Assembly (NCBI GenBank): GCA_034509425.1
Contig: JAVTVJ010000863.1
Coordinates: 620,001 to 684,000 of the forward strand
Origin: Eopsaltria australis
Lineage: Eukaryota; Chordata; Aves; Passeriformes; Petroicidae
Length of the DNA: 64,000 bases
Reading direction: 5' to 3'
In this document: one piece after another, positions 12,791 to 25,100 of the stretch
How the letters are laid out: each line of letters opens with the position of its first letter
How positions within the stretch are numbered: position 1 is the stretch's first letter
Notes under the pieces: generated by a model
What the model was told of the DNA's origin: nothing
Database searches by the model: none
The model's input: only the letters and a program-made list of their open reading frames with translations
Made by a program: the position numbers and the translations under genes

Positions 12791-15191
12791 CATCAGGAGA
12801 TGAGGCTATCTCCAGGATCTAGCTGGCAATTTGCATCTGGCTCATCACTCAGGTATCCAAGTTATTCCCATCCTCACAAGATCCTTCTGAGGGCACCTTC
12901 TGCAGGTGGGGGACCCAGCAGCACAGCTCCGGTGCAAACATTGATAGAATTGATATTGAATACACTGATATTACCGATAGAACAATCAATGATGGCCAGC
13001 AGCAGTGAGTGCAGACACACTTTGGGAGGGGGAAGCTGTGATCCGGGCTAGGAAAGGGTGTGGGTGGGTGTTTTCTTTCAGTCTGACTTTCAGGAGGTGC
13101 AGATACAAGCAGCAGGCAGAGGGAGGTGAGGGCTCAGGGCTGGCCCAGGGCTTGGGGAGCAAAATGATGGGAAATTGTCTGGCAGCTCAGAGCACCAGGG
13201 ACCAGGGCCAGCCTTTATCTCAAACACTGCCAATACAGACAGCACAAAGATTTATCTGCTCTCCTTCACTCTGAGAGACGTCAATGGGAAACTCAAGCTG
13301 GAAACCTTGGAGGTTTCTCCAAGCCCTTTTTAGGCGTTAAGGAAGACATTGGTAACAGGTTGTTTCACCCAGCAGCACAGGAAGGCAGAAATGCATCCTT
13401 GTGTCCTTAAAATAAAACCAAACTAAATCAAACCACATCTGCCAAATAAAAATACCTCAAAACACTCTCCAGCTCCTCAGTTAATCATTTCCCAGATCAT
13501 GTTCAACTTTTACCTACAAAATGCAGCCACTCTCACTAACCCAGGGCTTTCACTTTCACAATTAAAGGTGAGTTTACACAAGGTCTGAATCGAGGAACTC
13601 AAACACCTCTGTCAAAGCTGAATCTGCAATAAATCACAATTCCTGGTTTAGAGAGGCAAACACAGCTCCTGAACTTGGGGAATAATTGGGCTGATGCCAC
13701 AGGTTGCAGGATTCAGTGGATTCCAGCAGCACACCCTGAAGGTGAGGGTGTTACTCTCAGGGACACAGCTTGTACCTCTGCTTTGCCAGGGACGTTTTCC
13801 CCTCCCTACAACATTGTGAAGCCTCTAAAGACAGCCATGTAACCAAATACTGGACGTTTTCTGAGTCCTTCTCCATGCCCAGCAACTGGAATACAGACAA
13901 AGGCAGAATTGGATACCTGGGAGAGAGAGAGAGGAGAGAGCTTTTCCTGCCACAGACTTTTAATTCACGCTGATACCTGAGCCATCATTTCCTCAGGTCA
14001 CTATAGAAACCTTTATCACCTCATGAAAGGTCATGGGGAAGTGACAGGAGACATCAGTTTCTCTTAACAATATTGGTTTCTCTTCTTAAAATTTAAATAA
14101 CAAGGCTAAAGATTTTCCAGCTGGAGATGTAAAAAGCCATTAGAGCAGCCAGTCAATATTCCTGAAATTATAGGATAGAGGTCTTGCCTTTGAGGACACA
14201 GAAAATGTTTTTGCAGTCACCAGAGCAGCACAGTGCAAAAAGGATGACTGACTATATTCAAACACAAGAAATAATCAGAAATACAGAATAAAAGAAAGGT
14301 ATTGAAATAAAAAAGAAGAAGTGTTTCCCCAGTTCTTTGTATTGTAGAGAAAAAATGTCCTGCGTGCCTCTGGCATTTTAAACCCCACAACAGAAGGTAC
14401 TTTGCAGTGCAGTCAGATGAGAGCAGTAATAAACAGCTCATTCCCAAAATGATTGGGAAATATTTGGATTACCATTTTCTAATTGCAAGCCCCACACGTA
14501 TTCAATATAAGTTTGGTTTTCCCCCAGTTCCCAAAGGACTCAGCTTTGGGCCAAGTTCTGCTGCTTTTAGGTCTCATCTGAGGTGAGGATTTGATCCCAT
14601 CCCCTCATCCAGGAGTGTTTCCTGGGGCATATCCAGGAATCCTCCTGTGCATGGGACAAACTGAGGCTGGTTTTGAGCAGGGATCTCCCATTTTGGTGCA
14701 AATACCAGCTAAAATATTTATCAAAATCATGTAAAAGATACAGCACCACTGGTAAGGTTTAATCCAGTGCTGCTCAAACGCCACTGGGGACACTGAGCTG
14801 GGGCTTAGTCAGAACCAGCCTCCCCAAAACACAATTCAAGGTGTCTAAGACACATTTTTCAGATTTTTCCCAATTGTGTATTTCTGCCTCACACGAGCAC
14901 AGGAGGAAAGCACATTCCAGCAGGTCTGGTGCAGGATCAGCTCACATGGAACTGGAACTGGGTCTGGCTTTAAAATCAGCATCAGGAACAGCAGCAAACC
15001 CCAAAGGGCTGGGAAGGCCCAAGAGCTGGGTTGGGTTACTGGAGATGCACACTGGTTTTGCACCTCTGCCTGCCCAGTTTAACCTCAGATCTCTAAGAGG
15101 TTCATCCTCAGAGAGGAGGGAGGGTGGGACACACCAAAAACCCAAACTGGGCAAACTGGGAAAGAGCCTGTGCAGAGAGCAGAGCCTGGCA
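12791..15191. other. Unique 3'-flank sequence, no gene seen
   Basis: Short open frames on both strands; no transposon or RNA gene recognised. Confidence 0.45.
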
Positions 15192-15422
15192 GGGCTGTGC
15201 TGGGTGGGATATCCAGATTTACCTTGGGATCCAGGGCTGTGCTGGGTGGGATATCCAGATTTACCTTGGGATCCAGGGATGTGCTGGGTGGGATATCCAG
15301 TTTTCCCCTTCCCTTAGGAGTCGGGGCTGTGCTGGGTGGGATATCCAGATTTACCTTGGGATCCAGGGATGTGCTAGGTGGGATATCCAGTTTTTTCCTT
15401 CCCTCTGGGAGCCAGGGATGTG
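15192..15422. repeat. 42-bp minisatellite, about 5.5 copies
   Basis: Unit GGGCTGTGCTGGGTGGGATA followed by TCCAGATTTACCTTGGGATCCA; starts at 15192, 15234, 15276, 15325, 15366 and 15414. Copies 3 and 5 carry a TTTTCCCCTTCCCT-type variant half-unit. Both strands stay open because 42 is a codon multiple. Confidence 0.95.
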
Positions 15423-16639
15423 CACTGAGCTCTGCTCCTGGGCCCAGCACTTACCAGGGGAGCTTGGCGACCCTCCAGGCAGCAGGGACACAAATCCATC
15501 CCAGTGTTTTGCCCTGGAAAGAGGCAGCTTGCTGCAGAGCTCTGGGGAAGGAGGGATGGGATTTATTTCCCATGTGCTCAAAAGCAGGAGAGCTCTACAG
15601 GAGCCACTTGTTCTGAATTAGCAGCATCCTCCTGGGATGGTTCTGCTGATAACATGAGGAATGTACGAAGTGAACACCAGAGATTAAAACAATCTGCTCC
15701 TGCCAGCTCCCAAACTCACAGACCATTACTGTCATACACAGAGATCAACCAGAATATTGGAAGAGAAAATTGAAAATAAACTGTCCCCGTGTCAGCCTTG
15801 GTTATCAGCTGGTTTTTTCTCAGGCTGGAGGAAGAAGTCTCTCGATTGTTCACAGGATGCAATCAGCCAAAGGACGTTGAGGCAGCAGCTCTGAGCTCTG
15901 TCTGCTCATTCACACCATTTGTTATCTTTCCTGTTTATCTCCGAGGCCCGCACAGGACCAGAAGCGAGGTGAGTTTTTACAATATGACAAATCTAGCCGT
16001 TTCCTACTTGAGAAGGTTCTCGGGGCTCTCTGAGCAGCTGCAGTGCAGATAACAGAGCTGGGCACCTCCAGTGGGACACTGGACTGCAGGTGACACTCCT
16101 GGCCAAGGGCAAGCTCAGATAAACTGCACTTCAAAGCAGCAGCTCTGCCAAAATCCCTCGGGTTTTATCATTCTTGTGGTGCCCGACGATTCTGCAGCTG
16201 TGAACTATCAACAGGGTAAAATTAATTAACAGGGAGCAAAGTATTATCAATTTAACGTAAATTGCCAGGTTAAGTTTTGGCCGCTGATCTGCCTCTTGTG
16301 GAAAACTTTGGACATTTCTTTTTATCTGCAGCTTTTTCTCTTAAGTGACAGTGAGATTTTTACAGCTGAGCTTTTGGTAACGTCTTCTAAAAGGGAATTT
16401 TCAAATGTTTTTACAGGGAAGTGTTAGACAGGAAATATCATCCAGGAGCCAGAGCACACTCCAAAGCTTCCCTGGGCCTCTGGCACCACCTATGGATGAC
16501 ACGGGACACTGGGAGCTGAGGAAACCCTGCCGGCAGAGCTCACCTCCAGCCCCGAGTCGGGGGAAATTCATTGCTTTTAGTCCATGGTACCTTTGCACGG
16601 GCTGCTGCATAGTCCAAAATACAGCCTGGGATCCTTTCA
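15423..16639. other. Unique 3'-flank sequence, no gene seen
   Basis: Nothing recognised apart from short open frames. Confidence 0.45.
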
Positions 16640-17620
16640 TTAAGTGTCCATAATAAATTACAATAACATTTATAATAAAAAATAAAAATAAAATAAATGT
16701 ATCTAATGTTATTATAAGTATTATAATGATGAATTACCATCTCTTTGTGATCCCACCTGACCTTCTGCTGGAGTGTCAGCCCTTGGATTAGAATACCTTT
16801 TTTTAAAGTTTTAAATTAAATTCAATCTTTTCCTTTTCCCCCTTTAATGTGAAAAGAAGACCCAAACTGTAGTGCACTTTTACCACCCATGCAACTCCCA
16901 ATGCAGCACCCAAATAAAAACAAAAGGGAAGCAGTGTTTGTAAAAAATATATTTCCAGTCGTTTTGCTCTTTAATTCACAGGCACCTCTGACAGCCATCA
17001 CCATGCCAGAGATGATTTGTGTTGCTGCTAACGAAGTTACTGACTACTGAGAGAGGGACAACATTCTTTCGCTTTCTAGAAACAATCACCTGGTCTCTGC
17101 AGAAGCTCTTCAAGTGTCAGGTGCTACTGATTTCTACAGATACTGAGGAGCAGCCCCTCAAACTCCACCTGGGCTGGAGCAGGGCCACCAGTGGGGGCTC
17201 CTTGGAGCTCAGCCAGGAGCAGTGAATGCACACGGAGCCTGGAACTGAGAGAGACTTCACTCAAACTAACTCCAGAATGGCTCAGTTATTGTCTTTTTGT
17301 GTGGCATCAAGCAACAAGGCTGCTGTGGAGGTAACTCAGCACAAGGTGAGGATTTCTTCTTTCAGGCAGCACAGTACAAGAGCTGTACTCTGGGGATGTC
17401 ACTGCCTGGGGACACTGACAACAGCTGCTTCCATTTTCCAAGGAGCAGGGCCTCTGATGTCACCAGAGGCACAGAAATACAAACACACCCTCCTCACACA
17501 CAGGATGCTTCAGTGTACAGACAAATAAAACGTGGAAGGTATTTGGCTCTGGAGGACAAACCCTGCGCTCAGCTGTGTCCTGTGCATCCCTGCCACGCTC
17601 AGCACTGCCCCAGGGGAGAA
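16640..17620 (-). other. Presumed ZFP64 3' UTR and downstream flank
   Basis: No gene beyond the stop codon. I found no convincing AATAAA on the minus strand close by. ATTAAA variants occur on that strand near 16970 and 16843, so the polyadenylation site is unresolved. An AT-rich, A-rich stretch lies at 16655-16735. Confidence 0.4.
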
Positions 17621-17817
17621 CTGTGTCACAGCATCCCTGTGTCACAGCATCCCTGTGTCACAGCATCCCTGTGTCACAGCATCCCCGTGTCACAGCATCC
17701 CTGTGTCACAGCATCCCCGTGTCACAGCATCCCTGTGTCACAGCATCCCTGTGTCACAGCATCCCCGTGTCACAGCATCCCTGTGTCACAGCATCCCTGT
17801 GTCACAGCATCCCCGTG
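17621..17817. repeat. 16-bp minisatellite, about 12.3 copies, abutting the ZFP64 stop codon
   Basis: Unit CTGTGTCACAGCATCC on the plus strand, in perfect 16-bp register. The only variation I see is T or C at unit position 2. The array's last base is adjacent to the complement of the stop codon at 17818-17820, so in the mRNA it would be the first 200 nt of the 3' UTR. A 16-bp unit is not a codon multiple, so it gives a 16-residue repeat in every frame; this is not coding. Confidence 0.95.
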
Positions 17818-19112
17818 CTAATCGGGGATGGAGTCTGCAGGACACAGCAGCGCCGTGTGAGCCCCGCTCTGGATGATGGAATAGCTCTGCTTGGGGCCCT
17901 CTGTGTGGGAGGAGGATGAGAAGATGGGAGGAGGGGGAGCAGCCGTGGACACGGTGATGCTCTGCCCGCCGTCACTGACCACGGTGACCTCGGTGGCTCC
18001 CTCCTGGATGAGGGCGTTGAGCCCCTCCAGGTCGGAGCAGCTGATGCCGGAGCTGGCGATGAAGGCCTGGCCGGCGGGGGGCTCGTGGCCGGGGGCAGCC
18101 GCGGGGAGCAGGGCCTGGTGCAGGGCGCTGCCCTCGCCCTGCTCGTGGGTGGTCAGCAGCACGGCCGGCTGGGTCACTGGCCCTGCGTCCCCTGCGGCCA
18201 CGGCCGGCGGGGCCGGAGCCAGCACGCTGACCTGGCCCAGCAGCTGCAGGCGGCCGCTGCCCAGCACCTCCTCCTGCCCCGAGCCCAGCAGCGCGGGCGG
18301 CACCACGTTCACCGAGGCCGCCTGGACGATGCCGTTGGCCTGAGGCACCTGGTGGCCCACGATGATCTTGACCCTGCCCTCGTTGTACGGGGACACCTGG
18401 GCGGCCTGCAGCGGCACCTGGAGGTGGCTGACGGTGACGGGGGCGCTGGGCTGGCGGCCGGGCTCCATCTGCAGCTGCAGCACGGCCAGCTCGCCGTTCT
18501 TGGAGGCGCCGCCGTACAGGCTGTGCTGCTTCTTGTGGCTGCGCAGGGAGTCCTCCCGCACGAAGGACGCCTCGCACAGGTCGCACTTAAAGGCCTTCTT
18601 GGCGTCCAGCTTGGCCACCTGCCTGGAGCCGCCCTGCTTGGGCCTCTCCCCTTCCTTCCTGTCGCCCTTCCTGCCCTTGGCCCTGTCGCCGTGGGCCTTG
18701 CGCACGTGGGTGGTGAGGTTGCTGCGCTGCTTGGTGTCGAAGGCGCACAGGTCGCACTTGAAGGGCCGCTCCTTGCCGTGGATGCGCTCGTGCACCCTGA
18801 GGGCGGCCCTGCTGGAGCACGAGTAGCTGCACTCGGGGCACTTGACGGGCTGCTCGGGCTGGTGGCCGCGCATGTGCTGCCGCAGGCTGGTCTTGTTGCC
18901 GCACTGGAAGTCGCACTCGGGGCACTTGAGGGCGTTGTCCAGGCTGTGCTTGATGCGCACGTGGGATTTGAGGTTGCCCTTCATGGCGCAGCGCACCTCG
19001 CAGAACTCGCACTTGTAGGGCTTCTCCCCCGAGTGCACCCGCAGGTGCCGCTTCAGGTCCGAGTTGATCTTGAACTTGGCGGGGCACAGCTGGCACTGGA
19101 AGGGGGCATCTC
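17818..19112 (-). CDS. ZFP64: ZFP64 terminal coding exon 6
   Basis: 1295 nt, residues 257-687 and stop codon TAG, after a CTTGGCAG acceptor. It holds six C2H2 fingers: CQLC, CEFC, CPEC, CPEC, CDLC and CDLC starts, the last separated by a basic linker. A C-terminal transactivation-like region of about 234 residues follows, ending YSIIQSGAHTALLCPADSIPD. Third codon positions are almost all G or C, far richer than the flanks. The reverse strand is open for 423 codons as a composition shadow. Confidence 0.98.
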
Positions 19113-22100
19113 CTGCCAAGAGAAGCCACAGGTCACACAGGGGACAGCAGCACCCACTGCCAGGGTGAGACCTGTGCAGCTGCCTTGCTCTCAACTCCCA
19201 GCGCATTCTCGGGATCAGGAGTGTGGGGTTCCACTGTGTGTGTTACAGAAAAGCAGCTCTGAAGGGCCAGAGGTGCCCAGGAAGCACATCCAGGGCACCA
19301 GGGATGGCCATGGCAAAGAGGATCATGGCTTTGTGGCCTCTGCACCCATTGTGTGAGAGGATTGTAGGCTGTGACCTTCTAGGGGATTGTTTATCTTTGC
19401 TGTTTATGGGATGGCACAGCCTGGGGGTGGGATGGGATAAAGGGAATTTTCACTATGTGGTAGGGGGCAGGAGCCATAGGGCAGTGGCCATGGGGCAGTG
19501 GCCATGGGGCAATGGCCATAGGGCAGTGGCCATAGGGCAGTGGCCATGGGGCAGTGGCCATAGGGCAGTGGCCATGGCAGTAGCCATAGGGCAGTGGCCA
19601 TGGGGCAGTGGCCATGGGGCAGTGGCCATAGGGCAGTAGCCATGGCAGTGGCCATGGGGCAGTGGCCATGGGGCAGTGGCCAGGGGGCAGTGGCCATGGG
19701 GCAGTGGCCATGGGGCCATAGGGCAGTGGCCATGGGGCAGTAGCCATGGGGCAGTGGCCATGGGGCAGTGGCCATGGCAGTGGCCACATCAGCAGCCACA
19801 GGAGCAGTCTCAGCAGCAGTCCCAGAGTGATCTGGAGCAGTCTCAGTCTCTGTGTGTATAATAAAGAACTTAACAACATCACAGTCTCGTCTGAGAAGTC
19901 CATACTCCTACGTTAAATACTACAAAGAGAAATTCCATGACACAGGATTGTCACCTGCTCTGACACACCTGGATCTAAACCCTTATTTTACCATTATTGT
20001 GCATTTTCTGTATTTGCAGGCTGCTGTCACAATATCCATGACCATGTTAAGCTAATCCCTCATCAATTCCAGTGAACCTGCTCTGAAGTCATCAAAAAAA
20101 AAAAATCCAAAGCAAACTTAGCAACCTAACTAAATAACTATTCCTTTTTTTTCATTAATCTAAATAAACAGTTCTCTAAAATACCTGAGCATGAAGTCTT
20201 TAGGTAGGCATTATTTTCAACAAGTGGAAAAATTGTGCTTTAGGTTCTAAGACACTCTTGGTGAGAGAAGGAAAAAGAAAGTGTGTTTAGTTCAACAAGC
20301 ATTTATCCTCTTTAATAATCAAACTGCAAATGGCTGATTTATTTTAGAAGTTAATATTTTATAGAGTTTGTGAGAGCTGTATAATTTTGCATAATTTGCT
20401 TATCCAGCTCCATAAGTCATAGGTTTAGCTGCATATTTTTCAAATCAAGTTGTGGCCTACTGTGCTAATCCATGTATCTGTTTAATAATTGAGATACATG
20501 GTGTACTATCTGTATTAAACAGACTTTATTAATGAAGATGCACTGTTTCTTCATCTAGTTTATTTTCCAGCCTCAGCTGCACACTCAGCTACCGAATTTT
20601 TATCTGCTTTGCTGATGAAGGCACAGTTCATATTTCAATGACTTAATTTTCATATAGAGGGAAGCACAATATATGCAAAAGAACACAGCAAACGATGCTG
20701 GTTCTGTTTGTTTGAAGAGTAGTCTACTCTGTGTTTCTTTACATTTCTGCACATCCCTAACTAACACTGCCAGAATTTAGATAAAAACTTGTGCCTGACC
20801 CTGGGATTATTAATTCTAAGAGTAGTTTCACAGCAAGCTGATGTTTAGTGACTGGTTCAACAAGTAATTCTGAGTAGGTGATCTCACTCTGAGCAATGGG
20901 GATTACACTCACCTTCTAGAGGATTACTAATTTCATTCCAGTAAACAATACATTCTATATACCAGTCTGACTTTTCCCCTAAAATTGGTTGTGTGCATGA
21001 CAGCTTTGCCACCTAACAGGGATGAAATGATTACTTTCAAAATTCTTGTGCCTCCTTTCAGCAAATCAAAAAAAAAGTCCTTTAAAAAAAAAAAAAAAGA
21101 TTAATTTTGGAGAAATAGAAGAAACAACGAAACTAAAGATTGAGTTCTAGCATAATTCAATTGCTAAAGATGCAACAGATTGATCTGCCAGAAAGAAAGG
21201 TTAGCCTAAAACCCCTTCCCAACTACAGGAATACTGAATGGCACAGAAATCTAACTCTGCTGGAAACACCAGAGAGCCATGAGCACTCCCAGGTGCTCAC
21301 TCAGGTAAGAAGTGCACAAAAATGCTCTGAAGTGCCCCATTCTGCATGCAGGGTGTAACAGGTCACTGCTGAGAGCCCCCACTGCTCTGATCATCACATT
21401 TACACAGCTGCAAACCAACCTGCCAGCTCTGCCTGTTCCATCACAGCAGATCTGTGACATAGAAAAGGTTCCTTTCTGCTAGAGACAGACTGGCTGAACC
21501 CTCCCTCCTTCCCATTGCACAAGGGATTTATTTCTTTTCCCTTCTCCAAATAAATTCCATCTTGCACACATCCAAACTGCTGTTGTTTATACCTGAATCC
21601 AGAATTGGAGGCAGGAGAGGTTCAAAGCTAATCCAGTGATCACTGAACCAGAACCACCTCGCAGCTAAAATTCACAGAACTAATCAAATGTATAAAAGAC
21701 AACACAGAAAGCAATCTAGTACCCTGCATTAGGTGAAAAACAACATACAGAGACAACTGTACAAGAGAAGAGTACAGCAGCATCCCTACAATGAACCTCT
21801 TCTAGCAGAGAAATCTGATTTAAATGAAACTTAGGCAAATAAAGCACATAGAAAATGATACAAAGTTTATAAGCCTAGAGGCTTTCTACCCACAGAGCAA
21901 AAATTCTATGGGCAGAATGTAATTCTGGCTGCTCATCCTACCCTGTTAATGTCCATCAGTCTGCACAGGGAAGGTGCCACAAAAAAAGGTCAAAATACCA
22001 TCTGACTTAAATTGCTAATTCCTTGCTATTTTACTGATGCAAGGATGATTAAATTACACTGCTAGGATTTACACTGATGGAAGTACTGCAATTATAAAGT

Positions 22101-25100
22101 AATTTCAGTGTTTCTAATAGAGTGGACCAGATTTGAGGGACTTAGATGGGAACCTCAGTGCTCCTAATCAATCAATCAATTAGATCACAGAATCACAGAA
22201 TATTCTGAGTTGGAAGGGGGTCACTGAGTCCAGCTCTGAAGTGAATGGGCCATGCAGGGATTGGAGACACAGCCTGGGAGTTAGCAACACCACTCCGGTT
22301 CTGCTGACTGAGAACATCTGAGAGATCCAAAATCAGTTTAGAGGAAAGCCCACGAAGAGTCAGACGTGATTACTCCTGGGAGTTTCCAGTGGAGCTGTAC
22401 TGCCCTCATAGACCCTGTGCCCAAGAAACTCACAGGAGGTGCTTTTGGGAACTCAAATCATCCTTTTTGGTTTCTGGACACCTGTCCATGACTTAAAATC
22501 ATCTCTGTGATGGTTTTATCCTCCACCCTTTACAGCTGTGGGTGTGACTACAACCCCACCTGTGTGCGAGCACAGGTGCACGGTGAGCTGGCTGGAGCTG
22601 CGGCTGGCGTAGGGGCAGGTCTGACACTTCAAGGAGAACTCTTTGGGAACTCAAATTGTCCCTTTTGAGGACCTCGACATCTGTACCTGACTTAAAATCA
22701 TCTCTACGACCCTCCACCCTTTACAGCTGTGGATTTGAGTACCAACCCCACCTGTGTGCGAGCGCAGGTGCACGGTGAGCTGGCTGGAGCTGCGGCTGGC
22801 TTTGGGGCAGGTCTGGCACTTGAAGGGGCACTCTTTGGGAACTCAAATTGTCCCTTTAGGGCATCTGGACACCTATACATTACTTAAAATCATCTCTACA
22901 ACCCTCCACCCTTTACAGCTGTGGATTTGAGTACCAACCCCACCTGTGTGCAAGCGCAGGTGCACGGTGAGCTGGCTGGAGCTGCGGCTGGCTTTGGGGC
23001 AGGTCTGGCACTTGAAGGAGAACTCTTTGGGAACTCAAGTTATCCCTTTTGGGGATCTCGACGTCTGTACCTGACTTAAAATCATCTCTATGACCCTCCA
23101 CCCTTTACAGCTGTGTATCCAAGTCCAATCCCCACCTGTGTGCGAGCGCACGTGCACAGTGAGCTGGCTGGAGCTGCGGCTGGCACAGGGGGCAGATCTG
23201 GCACTTGAAGGGGCACTCTTTGGGAACTCAAATTATCTGTTTTGGGGATCTGGACACCTGTACATGGCTTATTGGGAACTCAAATCATCCCTTTAGGGCA
23301 TGTGGACACCTATACATTACTTAAAATCATCTCTACGACCCTCCACCCTTTACAGGTGTGTATCTGAGTCCAATCCTCACCTGTGTGCGAGCGCAGGTGC
23401 ACGGTGAGCTGGCTGGAGTTGCGGCTGGCGTAGGGGCAGATCTGGCACTTGAAGGGGCGCTCGTTGGAGTGGATGCGCTGGTGCTTGTTGAGGCTGCTGC
23501 TGTCGGCCGCCGCGTACTCGCAGTGCTTGCACTTGTAGGGCTTCACGCCCGTGTGCGAGCGCATGTGCATCTTCAGCTTGTCCTTGCGGCTGAAGCACTT
23601 GCTGCACACCTCGCACTTGTGGGGCTTGTCTCCTGCAACAGCAGCAGCCACACTCAGGGTTGGCACGGGGAGGGCACAGGCTGAGCGCTGACTGCGAAAG
23701 GTGTTGGGTTACACTGTGTGTGTTGTAGAAAAGCAGGCCTGGAAGGGCCAGAACCTCTTCCCTAGGCCCAGAGGTGCCCAGGAAGCACATCCAGGTCACC
23801 AGGAATGGGCATGGTTTGAAAGAGGATCATGGGTTTGTAGCCTTCTGCATCTATTGTGTGAAAGTATTGTAAGTTGTGACCTTATAAAGTATTGTTTATC
23901 TTTTCTGTTTATATGATAACACATCCTGCGTGTGAGATACTATAAAGAAAATTTTCACTGCGTGGTAGTGAGCAGTAGCCATAAGAGAGTAGCCATAACA
24001 GAAGTCATAAGAGTAGTCTTAGCCAGCAGTTCTAGAGTGATCTGGAGCAGTCTCAGTCTCTATCTGTATAATAAAAAACTCTGTACAACATCACAGTCTC
24101 ATCAGAGAAGTCCTTGACCCTGCATTGAATACTACAGAAAGGGATTCATTGTAGGGGCTGGATATGAAGCTGCAGGTGTAGCTGCAACAAACTGCAGAGC
24201 CTTTGGAACCTTCTCCCTGTGCAGCTCTGAACTGGGAGGTGAATCAGGGAATTGCTTTAAGAGCAAAGCAGGTGTGTGCACTCCCCCCACACTGCTCCCT
24301 GATGAACACAGGGTGTGCACTGAGAAGTTTAACTGAGCCTCAAATCAACCTCTGGGGTTCCAGTGTCACAGCTGTGCCTGGTGCTGCCCAGAGCAGGGCA
24401 TGTCCCCAGCAGGCCAGGACAATACCAGAAGGTGCAGACATGTGCACATGCTGTTTACAGAGGCATTACTTCATAGGAAAACGGCTTTTGTGCAAAAGCT
24501 GAAAGGAGGAAACCAACCCAAATGAAAATATAGGAACATAAACCTGTGTGTGTTCGCCGATGACGTTCCAAATCCTTCATGCCATAGGAAGTCTTGAACT
24601 GGCAACCTGAAAACAGGAAATTCAAGATCATTAAATTCAAGGAAAATATAACAAAATAATAAAAATACATCACCATATTCTGGACATGTTTATATTCAAC
24701 AGAGTTTTCTTTAAAACTCGGTGTTAACAGAAAATTAATTCCTCATCTTATTTACTCACATCTACTTAAAACAGTGACCAGCTCACCTGTGAACTTGGGT
24801 TTTCTAATGCTTCCCCTTGGAGGAAACTCAGTCCTAAGCTTTCCTGTAAGCTTTGGAACAAGTCCTCTGGAATCTCAGCCTAGGATCTGAGATGCTCTTT
24901 ACAGCACTGAGAGGATGCTGGAGGAACTCATTAATTCCACATAAGACTTGGAGTTAGTGCAGCTGGGAACTCAGGTAACAGCTCCCCATGCAGGAATTCT
25001 GATCAATGAAAGTGCTGCAGTTCTGGAGCACAGAAATGAATCCTAAGCATCTGAAATGTGCCTTTCACTCATGCTCTGGGCTGGATGATAAGGAGGGGAT

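Noticed and set aside
17621..17817. CRISPR-like direct repeat
   Set aside because: Units are contiguous with no spacers, and the sequence is vertebrate.
18085..19356. 423-codon plus-strand open frame
   Set aside because: It is the reverse strand of ZFP64 exon 6. Very high GC at third positions removes stops on the opposite strand; the residues (Leu/Ala/Gly/His) show no domain.
19391..19903. 170-codon His/Pro/Trp-rich frame
   Set aside because: Reading of the 14-bp minisatellite inside a solo LTR; no start context or family.
22499..23101. Exon 5 copies as extra functional zinc-finger exons
   Set aside because: Each copy holds only the end of the exon, has no evident acceptor in its unit, and one carries a 1-nt insertion. 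Kept as a tandem repeat with decoy donors.
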